NCBI RefSeq assembly: GCF_900103715.1
Contig: NZ_FNHL01000004.1
Coordinates: 1 to 64,000 of the forward strand
DNA: 64,000 nt
Source of the DNA: Halogranum gelatinilyticum
GTDB lineage: Archaea; Halobacteriota; Halobacteria; Halobacteriales; Haloferacaceae
Direction of reading: 5' to 3'
The position numbers were made by a program, and so were the translations under genes. This document shows, one piece after another, positions 16,222-23,890 of this stretch. The notes beneath the pieces are model-generated. The model was not told the origin of the DNA. It saw nothing but the letters and a program-made list of their open reading frames with translations, and ran no database searches. Position 1 is the stretch's first letter; every line of letters starts with the position of its first letter.

Positions 16222-16273
16222 TTTAGGCTCGCCTAAAACGTGATAACTGCTTCGAATTTTAGGTCGGCCTAAA
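16222..16273 (-). promoter_or_regulatory. Paired iron-box (DtxR/Idr-type) operators, promoter of paralogue A operon
   Basis: Two 16-bp palindromes, tttaggctcgcctaaa (16222-16237) and tttaggtcggcctaaa (16258-16273), have centres exactly 36 bp apart. The first begins 5 nt upstream of the ATG at 16217. A TATA-like agttatca (16241-16248, minus strand) lies between them at about -27, so for a leaderless transcript the boxes flank the core promoter. The consensus TTTAGGCnnGCCTAAA resembles DtxR-family iron-dependent regulator sites described in haloarchaea. Confidence 0.8.
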
Positions 16274-16302
16274 AATTGGCGAGTCGAGACATCGTGGGTC
16301 GG

Positions 16303-17196
16303 TTACTCGCCCGCTTCGACGGTTTCGGACCGGATCTCGCGTGCGCGTTCGAGGACGAGGTCGTCGTCGACGTGGTCGAGCAGCCGACGGTGGCCGCGCT
16401 CGGTTCGCTGCTCGATCTCCTCGGCCGTCAGATACGTCCCGAGTCGGCGGTCGATGTCGCGCTCGCGCATCGCCTGCCACTGTTCGTCGTCGGTGTGGTT
16501 TGCGGGACGCCGCTCGTCGTACCACTCGCGCCAGCGGCCGCGGTCGGCCCACTCGTCGTCGAGCGTCGACTCCTGGCGGACCCAGTCGTAGTGGTCCGCG
16601 AGCGACGCCGGTCGACCCCGCGCTCGACGAGCGTCGCCGACGACCGCCAATCCGACGCGCGCGCCGCGGCCAGCGGCGACCACGGCCTGCCGGTCGGCCT
16701 CGCTCGACGGCGAGGCGACGTAGAGACCTCCGACCGGCGTCGTCCCGTCCGACGCGGCGTACGACCGGTCGAACCGCTCGTGCGTCTCACCGTCGTGCTC
16801 GTACGTCTCGAACATCGCCTCCTCGTCGTCGAGGCCCCGGAGATACTCCCCGTCGTACCGCGTGGCCGCGACGACACGCCGCGCCGTGACACACTCGCCC
16901 GCTTGGGTCTCGACGACGAAGCCCTCGCCCCCCTCACGGCGCGTGACCGACTCGACGAACTCCGCGACGAGCGTGCAGCCAGCCTCGGCGACGTGTTCGT
17001 GCATCAGCCCGTACAGCGTCTCGACGTCGATCCCCGCCGGGAAGCCGAGATAGTTCTCCAGATACGCACAGCGTTGAATCGAGGAGCGTCCCCGGTCGAA
17101 GACGACCGTATCAAGCCCGTAGCGGGCGGTGAAGACCGCCGCCGAACAGCCCGCAGGCCCGCCGCCGACGACGGCGACGTCGTAGTCAGTGCTCAT
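16303..17196 (-). CDS. FAD-dependent oxidoreductase, thioredoxin-reductase-like without CxxC
   Basis: A 297-residue flavoprotein starting MSTDYDVAVVGGGPAGCSAAV, with the Rossmann FAD motif at 7-12 and a second motif near GGLYVASPSSEADRQ that resembles the C-terminal FAD contact of the thioredoxin-reductase fold. The redox-active Cys pair of true thioredoxin reductases is absent. The C-terminal ~100 residues are helical and charged. It starts 1 nt after the stop of paralogue C (17198), so the two are coupled under iron-box control. A role in reducing ferric chelates or a partner carrier is an inference from context only. Confidence 0.82.
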   Translation of the reverse strand: MSTDYDVAVVGGGPAGCSAAVFTARYGLDTVVFDRGRSSIQRCAYLENYLGFPAGIDVETLYGLMHEHVAEAGCTLVAEFVESVTRREGGEGFVVETQAGECVTARRVVAATRYDGEYLRGLDDEEAMFETYEHDGETHERFDRSYAASDGTTPVGGLYVASPSSEADRQAVVAAGRGARVGLAVVGDARRARGRPASLADHYDWVRQESTLDDEWADRGRWREWYDERRPANHTDDEQWQAMRERDIDRRLGTYLTAEEIEQRTERGHRRLLDHVDDDLVLERAREIRSETVEAGE

Positions 17197-17197
17197 C

Positions 17198-18388
17198 TCA
17201 GACCTCCCCGGCGACGATGTCGGCGACGCGCTCGCGGTCGAACAGTTCCTCCTCGACGCCGTAGAGCGTCCGCGCGAGTCGTTCGGTGATGACGAGGTTC
17301 GTGATGGGGCCCTGATACAGCGGCCCGGCACGGTAGACGTCGCCGTTCTCGACGGCGGTCAGGTCGCTCGCGACGCTGTGGTTCTCCATGAACGAGACCA
17401 CGGTATCCTGAAACTCGCTCTCGGTCTTCATCTCCTGGCCGCGGACGAGCAGCACTTCGGGGTCGACCTCAAGCAACGTCTCGAAGTCGATGGCACCGCG
17501 GCTCTCGAAGAAGTTCTTCACGTCCGTCGCTGCGAGCGCGTCCCCCACCTGCAGGTCGTTGAGATGCTTGAAACTCGTCCCCTCGTCGATGACGTACGGA
17601 TAGTACTGCTCGGGGCTGTCGCCGCCGCCCCAGACAACGGCGGCCGAGGGCCGCTCGCCCTCGGCGGGGACGACGGACGCGAGGTCGGTCTGGAACTCCT
17701 CGTGGAGCGTGGCGAACGCCTCGTAGCGGTCCGTCCGCTGGAAGACCGCTGCGAGCTTCTCGAAGCCCTCGTAGAGCGTGTAGTAGCGGTAGCCCTCGTG
17801 CCACGGATAGCTCCGCGAGAAGATGCTGTTGCCGAAGAAGGGACCGACGTTCTCGGCGATCTCGTCGACGTCCGCCTGCTGCCACGTCCCGCGGTTCAAC
17901 AGGAAGTTCGGGTCGACGACGTGGACGTCCGCGTCGAGTTCGTAGAACTGCTCCTTGCCGACGCCGCCCTCTCCCCACAGCTGCCGAATCGAGTCGATAT
18001 CGACGCTGACGCCGGGAATCTCGTCGTAATACTGGGTGTGGTACCGCCCCGGAAGCCAGACGCCCATCGGTGCGTCGAGACCGAGTGCGATGCCCATATC
18101 GGCCCAGCTGCCGTTGTTAGCGACCCACGTCTCGGGGACCGACTCGAAGGTGACCTCGCCGACGGGTTCGATGGAGACGCTGTAGCCGTCGTCGGCCGTC
18201 GTTTCGGTCGTCGCAGTCGGCTCCGTCGCGGTGTCCGCAGTCTCCGCGGCGTCGGTCGTCGTCGACCCCGACCCCGTATCACCGGTACAGCCTGCGAGGA
18301 GGCCACCACCGACCACCGCACCGCCGTATCTGAGATAGGCTCGTCGGGTCGTCGACCGGTCGCCGTCTCCGCTGTGTTCTTCGCGCAT
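17198..18388 (-). CDS. Tat lipoprotein, ferric-siderophore-type substrate-binding protein (paralogue C)
   Basis: A 396-residue Tat lipoprotein (TTRRAYLRYGGAVVGGG, lipobox AGC), then a Thr/Glu-rich linker and a PF01497-like binding domain (VGEVTFESVPETWVANN; LLEVDPEVLLVRGQEM). It shares with paralogue B the stretch YRYYTLYE.FEKLA/VA and the C-terminal pattern GPLYQGPITNL...LFDRERVADIV. First gene of a two-gene operon with the flavoprotein. Its promoter has the same paired boxes, at the same distances from the start codon, as the paralogue A operon. Confidence 0.86.
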   Translation of the reverse strand: MREEHSGDGDRSTTRRAYLRYGGAVVGGGLLAGCTGDTGSGSTTTDAAETADTATEPTATTETTADDGYSVSIEPVGEVTFESVPETWVANNGSWADMGIALGLDAPMGVWLPGRYHTQYYDEIPGVSVDIDSIRQLWGEGGVGKEQFYELDADVHVVDPNFLLNRGTWQQADVDEIAENVGPFFGNSIFSRSYPWHEGYRYYTLYEGFEKLAAVFQRTDRYEAFATLHEEFQTDLASVVPAEGERPSAAVVWGGGDSPEQYYPYVIDEGTSFKHLNDLQVGDALAATDVKNFFESRGAIDFETLLEVDPEVLLVRGQEMKTESEFQDTVVSFMENHSVASDLTAVENGDVYRAGPLYQGPITNLVITERLARTLYGVEEELFDRERVADIVAGEV

Positions 18389-18392
18389 AGAT

Positions 18393-18444
18393 TTTAGGCC
18401 CGCCTAAACAGTGAAACCTCTTTCGGTTTTTAGGCCAGCCGAAA
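18393..18444 (-). promoter_or_regulatory. Paired iron-box (DtxR/Idr-type) operators, promoter of paralogue C operon
   Basis: The palindromes tttaggcccgcctaaa (18393-18408) and tttaggccagccgaaa (18429-18444, one half-site change) have centres 36 bp apart. The first begins 5 nt upstream of the ATG at 18388. Both values equal those at 16222-16273. A TATA-like aggtttca (18412-18419, minus strand) lies between. The second box ends 8 nt from the stop of the HEAT-repeat gene. Confidence 0.8.
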
Positions 18445-18451
18445 AAGAGGG

Positions 18452-19411
18452 TCAGTGAGGCTGGCCGCACCGCGGACACATCGGTGGGCCGGACTCCGCC
18501 AGCGGGAAGCCGCAGCTCGGACGCATACCGTCGGAGTCCGGCGACCGAATCTCCTCGGCCGCGTCGGCGGTCGATGCGGACACGCTCTCGATGGTTCCGA
18601 CACCGGGGGTCGGTCCGTCTGGGTCGGCGGTCCCCCCGAGAGCACTGAGTGCGAACCGTGCGCGGTCAGCGACGAACGGTTCGTCTGCGTCGCACAGGTC
18701 ACCGAGGCGTCGCTCCGCGGCACGCCCGCGGACGAACGTACTGTCGTCGCTCAGTCGGATGCGGAGGTCGTCGGCCACGTCCGCGAGCCGGTCGGGAGAC
18801 TCGGATCCGACGACGACGAGGGCCGTACAGAGATGGCACCGGACGAGTTCGTCGTCGTCAGCGAGGTGCTCAGCAAGTGTCGGCACGTGGTGTCGGAGCC
18901 GACGCGGGTCGCCGAGTGCGACGTGTTCCAGCGCCTTCGACAGCTTCTGTGTGACCTCCGGCTCGTCGAACGAGAGCCCGAGACGGAGGTCCGCGAGGAG
19001 CTCGGGTGTCGCAACCTCGTCGGGGTGTTCGAGTGCGACGTAGCCGAGTGCCTCGGCCGAGCGAGCCCGGACGTAGTAGAACTCGTCGTCGTCGGCCACG
19101 CGCGCGGCGAGCACCGGGACGAGTTCGAGGATAGCGTCGGGGGTGGTTTCAGCGACCGAGACGAGGAGCTTCGCGGTCGTGAGCCGAACGGCACGGTTGT
19201 CGGCGTCGAGTGCCGAGGAGAGTAGTGGAAGGAATGAGTTGAGTGAGACCGTGTCGTCGTCTACGAGCTGTTGGATCGACTTGAGGAGCGCCTTCTTCTT
19301 GTCGACGGAGACCGCGTCGAACTGTTCGGGAGGAATGCTCGTGTCCGGAACGTCTCCCCGTTCGAGGGAATCGAGCACACACTGGAGCCAGGGTGGGATG
19401 TCCTCGTCCAT
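18452..19411 (-). CDS. HEAT-repeat protein with C-terminal Cys-rich tail
   Basis: A 319-residue soluble protein starting MDEDIPPWLQCVLDSLERG. From about residue 40 to 235 it is a string of HEAT-like helical repeats (for example AVRLTTAKLLVSVAE, YVRARSAEALGYVAL, LVRCHLCTALVVVG, FVRGRAAERRLG). After a variable linker it ends in a partial zinc-ribbon-like tail (SCGFPL ... CPRCGQPH, three Cys plus His). HEAT proteins act as scaffolds for protein contacts; the partner is unknown. The ATG at 19411 is chosen because the in-frame upstream stretch to 19513 lacks haloarchaeal coding character. Confidence 0.78.
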   Translation of the reverse strand: MDEDIPPWLQCVLDSLERGDVPDTSIPPEQFDAVSVDKKKALLKSIQQLVDDDTVSLNSFLPLLSSALDADNRAVRLTTAKLLVSVAETTPDAILELVPVLAARVADDDEFYYVRARSAEALGYVALEHPDEVATPELLADLRLGLSFDEPEVTQKLSKALEHVALGDPRRLRHHVPTLAEHLADDDELVRCHLCTALVVVGSESPDRLADVADDLRIRLSDDSTFVRGRAAERRLGDLCDADEPFVADRARFALSALGGTADPDGPTPGVGTIESVSASTADAAEEIRSPDSDGMRPSCGFPLAESGPPMCPRCGQPH

Positions 19412-19520
19412 GTGTTGGTCGTTGGTTCTCCCGTTGGCGACCGGTGAGAAAAATCCTCGCACCGGAGGGGTCGAAGGGCACATACGAGGAGTGTGTGACC
19501 ACACGACCGGCATCCAACCG

Positions 19521-19943
19521 TCAGGCAGTCTCCCAAACTGCCCCGATTCGGGTATCGACCTCAGACAACACGTGCTTCAGGAGCGAGGTCAACTCGGTTG
19601 GGTAGTCTCGGTCGGTCGCGTCGGTAGTGCGTGCTGCTGGTGGGTGATGGAAGTGGTCCCGTTCGTTGTGTGGGTTGTCGTGGCGGTCCCACCGACACAT
19701 CCACTCATCTCCGCCCCAGTCTTCTCGGTAGGTGACGTGGAAGTCGTCGTTGACATAGGCGCGGACTTCGAGGACTGCGGTTTCAACAGTGTCGGGGTAA
19801 TACACGGTGTCAAGCGTCGCAACGACCGACTCAGGTTTTGTCCGCGGAAACACAGAGACCGAATCGACAAGCGTCAACGAACCCAGACGACGTGCAACGG
19901 CCCGTAAGAGCGCTTCGTTGAGCGTTTTTCCGTCGTCACTCAT
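19521..19943 (-). CDS. TumE-like (DUF6516-type) putative toxin
   Basis: A 140-residue protein whose middle part (FHVTYREDWGGDEW..RWDRHDNPHNERDHFHH) matches the His-rich W-D-x-x-x-x-P-H...F-P-H-H pattern that I associate with TumE/DUF6516 toxins. It is 5 nt downstream of a DNA-binding-type gene (19949-20473) on the same strand, the usual toxin-antitoxin layout with the antitoxin first. Start ATG at 19943. The toxin target is not known. The pair could instead be a non-toxic regulatory module. Confidence 0.65.
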   Translation of the reverse strand: MSDDGKTLNEALLRAVARRLGSLTLVDSVSVFPRTKPESVVATLDTVYYPDTVETAVLEVRAYVNDDFHVTYREDWGGDEWMCRWDRHDNPHNERDHFHHPPAARTTDATDRDYPTELTSLLKHVLSEVDTRIGAVWETA

Positions 19944-19948
19944 CGGGT

Positions 19949-20473
19949 TCAGGCAGAGGCCTCTGCTGTCCCATCTCGGTCACGGCGAGCTAGCTCGACT
20001 TCTCGGATGCGTCGTCGGACAGTCTGCCACTCTTGGAGAGTCATCCAGACGTCCTCGACTTCATCATAATCCGCGTGCTCGAGTGCGTCGACGTCGCCGG
20101 GAGCATCGACACCAAATCTATCGCGGTAGGATCGCTCTTGATCCGTAAGTTCCCGGAGTTCGGTTTCGAGCTCCTCAAGCGGTTTGTCACGAAGTTCTTG
20201 GACTCGCCGCCACTGAAAGTACGAGTCGTTCCGTCGATACGTTGCTGGCGACGAACTCACCTCGGTGAGAATCCCCATCTCCGCGAACCACTGGAGGTAG
20301 TCACGTGCCGTCTCGGCGGACACGTCGGCCCGATCTGCGACTGCCGAGACGCGAGTTGGGTCGTACAGTTGCAACGCTGTCTCGTACACTCGCTCTCGGG
20401 TCGACCGACCCGATAGTGACGACTCCCACTCGTCAGCCAGCTGTGGTCGGTCGGTAGGTGGTTCTCCACTCAT
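19949..20473 (-). CDS. Helix-turn-helix regulator, putative antitoxin of the TumE-like pair
   Basis: A 174-residue protein starting MSGEPPTDRPQLADEWESS. A winged-helix-like region at about 25-75 (RERVYETALQLYDPTRVSAVADRADVS, AETARDYLQWFAEMGILTE) is followed by a long charged helical segment (about 95-165) that may dimerise or contact the toxin. It is the first gene of the pair and probably autoregulates. The ATG at 20473 is supported by a strong TATA element 28 nt upstream; an earlier in-frame start at 20512 would lie upstream of that element. Confidence 0.72.
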   Translation of the reverse strand: MSGEPPTDRPQLADEWESSLSGRSTRERVYETALQLYDPTRVSAVADRADVSAETARDYLQWFAEMGILTEVSSSPATYRRNDSYFQWRRVQELRDKPLEELETELRELTDQERSYRDRFGVDAPGDVDALEHADYDEVEDVWMTLQEWQTVRRRIREVELARRDRDGTAEASA

Positions 20474-20497
20474 GACGTTATCTCTGTAGAGTAGCCC

Positions 20498-20507
20498 AAT
20501 ATATTTT
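20498..20507 (-). promoter_or_regulatory. TATA element of the TumE-like operon
   Basis: aatatatttt (20498-20507; minus strand aaaatatatt) is centred about 28 nt upstream of the ATG at 20473. This implies a leaderless mRNA and fixes the start codon. Confidence 0.65.
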
Positions 20508-20746
20508 GCCACTGCAAAGAATAGTTGCTTCTTGAAGTGCAGGTCGGACGCAGATTGCTGAAAGCGCTGTCTCCGTCACTGGGTGCGTCGAACCAGTTTG
20601 TGTGTATTCAACCGGAAGTAGCCGAATCGAAGCTCCCAACAATGTCCTCTGGGGAGAACAGTGAAACGTCATCACGAGTGTTTGCCGCCTGTTCGAGATC
20701 AGTAGAGAACCCGGACCGGCTGAAACAACAGTAGTGATGACATTCT
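20508..20746. other. Spacer between the toxin-antitoxin promoter and an IS end; no gene
   Basis: About 240 nt with no convincing coding sequence on either strand and lower GC than the flanks. It carries no repeat that I can define. It probably holds sequence upstream of the regulator and target-site sequence next to the degraded IS200/IS605 element. Confidence 0.4.
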
Positions 20747-20766
20747 CCCCGGCGTGAACGCTGGGG
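20747..20766 (-). mobile_element. IS200/IS605-type end hairpin next to truncated tnpB
   Basis: The stem-loop ccccggcg / tgaa / cgctgggg (one G-T pair) lies 24 nt beyond the stop of the truncated tnpB, as expected for the right end of an IS1341-type element. It differs from the hairpin at 790-809, so the two elements belong to different subfamilies. Confidence 0.6.
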
Positions 20767-20789
20767 TTTCCTCGCGCTGGGGGTATCGC

Positions 20790-21329
20790 TTACCGACTCA
20801 CGGAGGCAACTTTCGGGTTCGTGCGCTCCTCGTTGGAACAAGAGCGTGGTGACTCTGACCAGTCGTGGTCGTTCCACTTGAGGTGCACAGGCCGTGCCAT
20901 CGGCCGTGCTACCGTCGTCTGCCGTCTCAGGAATGTCTCGGACGCCGTGAGGTCCGCATGTCCCTCGAAGCCGCACGGGCACGTTAGCGTGTCGTGGTGG
21001 CGCGTCGTTCGTTCCGCGGACCCGCACTGTGGACACTCTTGGGAAGTCCACGCTTCCGAGCGAACCTCCACCGAGATACCGTACTCCTCGGCGGTACACG
21101 CGAGGCGGTCGATAAACTGCCGGAACGCCCAGAAATTGTGTGTCTTGGCGTTCGCTTTGGCCGACCAGTGCGCCTCCAGCACGTCGGTTAACGCGCCGAC
21201 GTACACCGTGGAGACGCCCTCGGCGTGCAACCGTTTGATGAGGTTGCGTGCCAGTGCGTCTTGGGCGTGGTCGCGGCGTCTCGTTCGGCGTCGGTACAGC
21301 GAGCGTATCCGGTGTTGATGTCCGCTCTT
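20790..21329 (-). pseudogene. tnpB: Truncated IS1341-type tnpB (C-terminal part only)
   Basis: An open frame of about 179 codons matches the C-terminal part of TnpB ([40 protein letters not shown]; zinc ribbon CPQCG ... [16 protein letters not shown] with the last RuvC-like Asp). An in-frame stop at 21330-21332 precedes it. The N-terminal half, including the first catalytic Asp, is missing, and no intact start is present. It is therefore a dead or, at most, RNA-binding remnant, and differs clearly from the tnpB at the left edge. Confidence 0.82.
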
Positions 21330-21370
21330 TCACGCTACGCGTACCAGCGAAGTCCGCTTCGCGCTACCCG

Positions 21371-22141
21371 TTACTCCTCGCCGATAGGCGCAAGGAGCGG
21401 CCGCTTGCTCTCGGGAGCCAGGTCACTCCACGAGACGGACTCCTCAGCGACAATGTTCTCAGGGTCCATCGCCGGGTCGCTCAACACGAGTCCGGCAGTG
21501 AACTCCGGTGGACGCGACTGTTCGGAGGGCGCGGGTGCCCCCCCGACCGGGTTCGCTCCGGGGCCGGTCGCCGAGCCGACGACGATGGTTCCGACCATGC
21601 CGAACAGCTCGTGGGGCGCGCACATGATGTTGTGGACACCCTCGGTCTCGAAGGTGTACAACCAGTACTCGCCCGCAGAGAGAATCGGAGAGGAGAACGG
21701 CGGGACGCCGTCGGGGACGCGCTGAGTGTAGCCGAACGCTGGGTGGTGTGCATTGACGTTGTGGTGCGGCGACGCGAGGTTGAACCGAACGGTGTCACCA
21801 ACGTCGATGGCGAGACCCGTCGGCTCGAAGTAGAACTCCGGAAGCGGCACGTCCTCTCGCGGTCGAATCTGAAGATCGATGGTGTGGTCCGGTTCGACCG
21901 GTGGCTCTTGGTCACGGGTACCGACGTACCCGAACCGCGGGTCAATTGCGTCGCCATCCGTCTGCGAGGTAGTGTTCTGTTGCATTGTAGAATTGTCAGT
22001 TGAAGAAGTGGTCGAATTGCTCGGTGCACCTGCACAGCCGGCGGCAGCAGGCATCGCTGCGGCACCGAGTGCGGTCAACAGCCGTCTCCGCGTCGGCGAA
22101 ATTCGTGATGCTGTGTTCGTCTCTTCTCGTCTGTCTGCCAT
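21371..22141 (-). CDS. Tat-exported lipoprotein with a blue-copper (cupredoxin) domain
   Basis: A 256-residue protein: twin-arginine signal (TRRRLLTALGAAAMPAAAGC, lipobox Cys), Asn/Ser/Thr linker, then a cupredoxin domain (about 75-200). Type 1 copper ligands can be seen: His in SPHHNVNAHH, Cys-His in MCAPHELFG, and Met in FGMVG. The extra His residues (HHNVNAHH) may add a second metal site. Halocyanin-like electron transfer is likely, although the longer loop FGYTQRVPDGVPPF and the C-terminal extension (200-256) separate it from classical halocyanins. The ATG at 22141 begins MADRREETNTAS. Confidence 0.85.
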   Translation of the reverse strand: MADRREETNTASRISPTRRRLLTALGAAAMPAAAGCAGAPSNSTTSSTDNSTMQQNTTSQTDGDAIDPRFGYVGTRDQEPPVEPDHTIDLQIRPREDVPLPEFYFEPTGLAIDVGDTVRFNLASPHHNVNAHHPAFGYTQRVPDGVPPFSSPILSAGEYWLYTFETEGVHNIMCAPHELFGMVGTIVVGSATGPGANPVGGAPAPSEQSRPPEFTAGLVLSDPAMDPENIVAEESVSWSDLAPESKRPLLAPIGEE

Positions 22142-22430
22142 TACACTGGAGATGGAGAATAGTTCTGCACTTTGATGTATCGGTTAATGAAACTTTCAGA
22201 TAAAGTGTCGTGAAACAGCATTCTCAGACATATCTAACGGTTATCACTATAGGTGACTCAAAGTCACCGATCTCGGTTGAGTGGACGCCGAAGACGACGA
22301 CGCCTGCAGAGAGGAGGATTTCGGGGATGGAGAGTCAGAACCACGTGTTTCGCAGGATGGACGTTATCAGAACAATCGTGTGGGGTCGCGTGGATGTATA
22401 CTGTGTGGCTCGACAGTTGACGGATCCCAC
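22142..22430. other. Intergenic stretch without a convincing gene
   Basis: 289 nt between the cupredoxin start and the PNPOx-like stop. A short minus-strand stretch near 22255-22330 reads as one hydrophobic helix (LLSAGVVVFGVHSTEIG) without a start in the same frame. It could be a degraded membrane-protein end. Nothing firmer can be said. Confidence 0.3.
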
Positions 22431-22895
22431 TCAGGCGGTCTCGTCGGCGACCTCGAGTGCTGGTGCTGTCCGACCACTCATCTCGTCGATCGTGAGTTCG
22501 TACCACTGTGGTTCGAGTTCGTCTGCTGTTTGGTCGAAGACGCTGAAGCCGACCATCGTCGCGAACTCCGCGAAGATCTCGGCGGCGTCGACCACGTCGG
22601 GTGAGCTCTCGATTGGGGAGAGGTGGCCATCGACGAGGACACTCGTCCAGTCGTCGATTCCGTCCCACTCGTAGACGGTGAGGTGGACGGCATTTGAGTC
22701 GTTGAGGTGTGACTGCTTTCTGCTCCCTTTTGTGAAGACCAACTGCAGGATACAGCGGTTCTCGAAGACGTCGTACCCGAACGAGACTGGAAGTCCATAG
22801 GGTGTCTCGCCGCCGAACGACAGGACGCCGTGGCCCTGCCGTTCCAGGAACGCACCAATCTCTGCCTCGGTCATTTCGACGCCGGGAGTGTCCAT
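22431..22895 (-). CDS. Pyridoxamine 5'-phosphate oxidase-fold (flavin-binding) protein
   Basis: A 154-residue protein starting MDTPGVEMTEAEIGAFLERQ. It has the split-barrel pattern GVLSFGGETPYGLPVSFGYD, LQLVFTKGSRKQSHL, TSVLVDGHLSPI typical of the haloarchaeal PNPOx/FMN-binding family. These small proteins usually bind FMN, F420 or haem; the ligand cannot be decided here. It is long enough for one full domain. The ATG at 22895 is preferred because homology begins at once. Confidence 0.8.
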   Translation of the reverse strand: MDTPGVEMTEAEIGAFLERQGHGVLSFGGETPYGLPVSFGYDVFENRCILQLVFTKGSRKQSHLNDSNAVHLTVYEWDGIDDWTSVLVDGHLSPIESSPDVVDAAEIFAEFATMVGFSVFDQTADELEPQWYELTIDEMSGRTAPALEVADETA

Positions 22896-22942
22896 GGCCG
22901 ATGTTGTTAGCGTACCAAAATGAATCCGACGACTGTGCTGTG

Positions 22943-23773
22943 TTACTTGTTCCGCGCCGCTCCGGGCTCGGTGAGTTCGAAGTCGTCGTAGTAGTACTGT
23001 GCGTCGACGCCGAAGTTGACGCTGTTGACGATGAACTCGAGGAACTGCGTACTGGGTGCGAACACGTTGTAGCCACGCTCGTCGACGACGAGTTTGTTGT
23101 TGATTCGCCACTTGAATGCCGCACCGTCGCTGGTCTGCTAGAGTTGCGCTTCGATGTCGACCCAGCCACCCTCTTCGGGGTCGATCTTGAGTTGCCTCGG
23201 GAGGCCGAGGTTTACCCACTCTGCGGTGACGTTCCCCTCGTCGTCAGACTCGTACACGTACGCACGGAACCCAGCCTCGCCGTCGTCGTTGGCGTCGCTG
23301 TCCTGGTAGTCGAGAATCGGGTACGCACTGATGTTTCCGTCCGCCGTGCCGAGCACGGGCCACACGCCTGTCTGATGTGGGTCGTCGTCGGACTCCCATT
23401 CAGGGTCGATGTAGAGGCGGTACGAGAAGCGCGAGCCCGCACCGGCGTTCCAGTACGCGCCGCCTGCGTCTTGGTACTTCTTCCCCTGATAGGCGTAGAA
23501 GCCAGAGGTGTCTTCAGTTTCGTCGATGTCGATACAGAGTCGGCCGTTGTCCGCCGTCCACGCCTCTGGTGCTCGCCGGTCGGTTACCCACCCTGCGCTG
23601 GACGCGGTGTTGGCTGCGGCGTCCGCAGCGATGTCGAACGGCAGGGAGAAACGGGCGTTCGGACTTCGTTTTGCAGTCGCTGTGGTTGTGGAGAGTGTGA
23701 GTGCCCCGAGTGCGATGTCACCGAGCTTGGTGAACTGTCGCCGAGTTGTCTTGTCAGAGAAATAACACTTCAT
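22943..23773 (-). pseudogene. Tat-exported protein gene interrupted by an in-frame TAG codon
   Basis: The ORF starts at the ATG at 23773 (MKCYFSDKTTRRQFTKLG, a Tat signal) and reads 211 codons to a TAG at 23138-23140 (after DIEAQL). The same frame then continues for 64 sense codons (QTSDGAAFKWRINNKLVVDE ... FELTEPGAARNK) to a TAA at 22943-22945. The downstream part reads as ordinary protein with aromatic, beta-rich character (QYYYDDFEL), so the original product was about 275 residues. The fold resembles secreted concanavalin-like/lectin or lyase proteins, but I cannot name a family. The TAG may be a nonsense mutation, a sequencing error or true readthrough. Confidence 0.75.
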
Positions 23774-23890
23774 CGGGATTGTCTTACTTAACACAATTCT
23801 AAAAATCTTGACTATTAAGACATACCCGAAACGAGGAGTGTTTCGTGGGTTCGAGAACGACTTTCGGGTGGCGAAAGAGCCGTCGACGGG

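Noticed and set aside
23138-23140. Pyrrolysine insertion at the TAG codon
   Set aside because: No Pyl genes are seen, haloarchaea are not generally known to use it, and a single case in a secreted protein is better explained by mutation or error.
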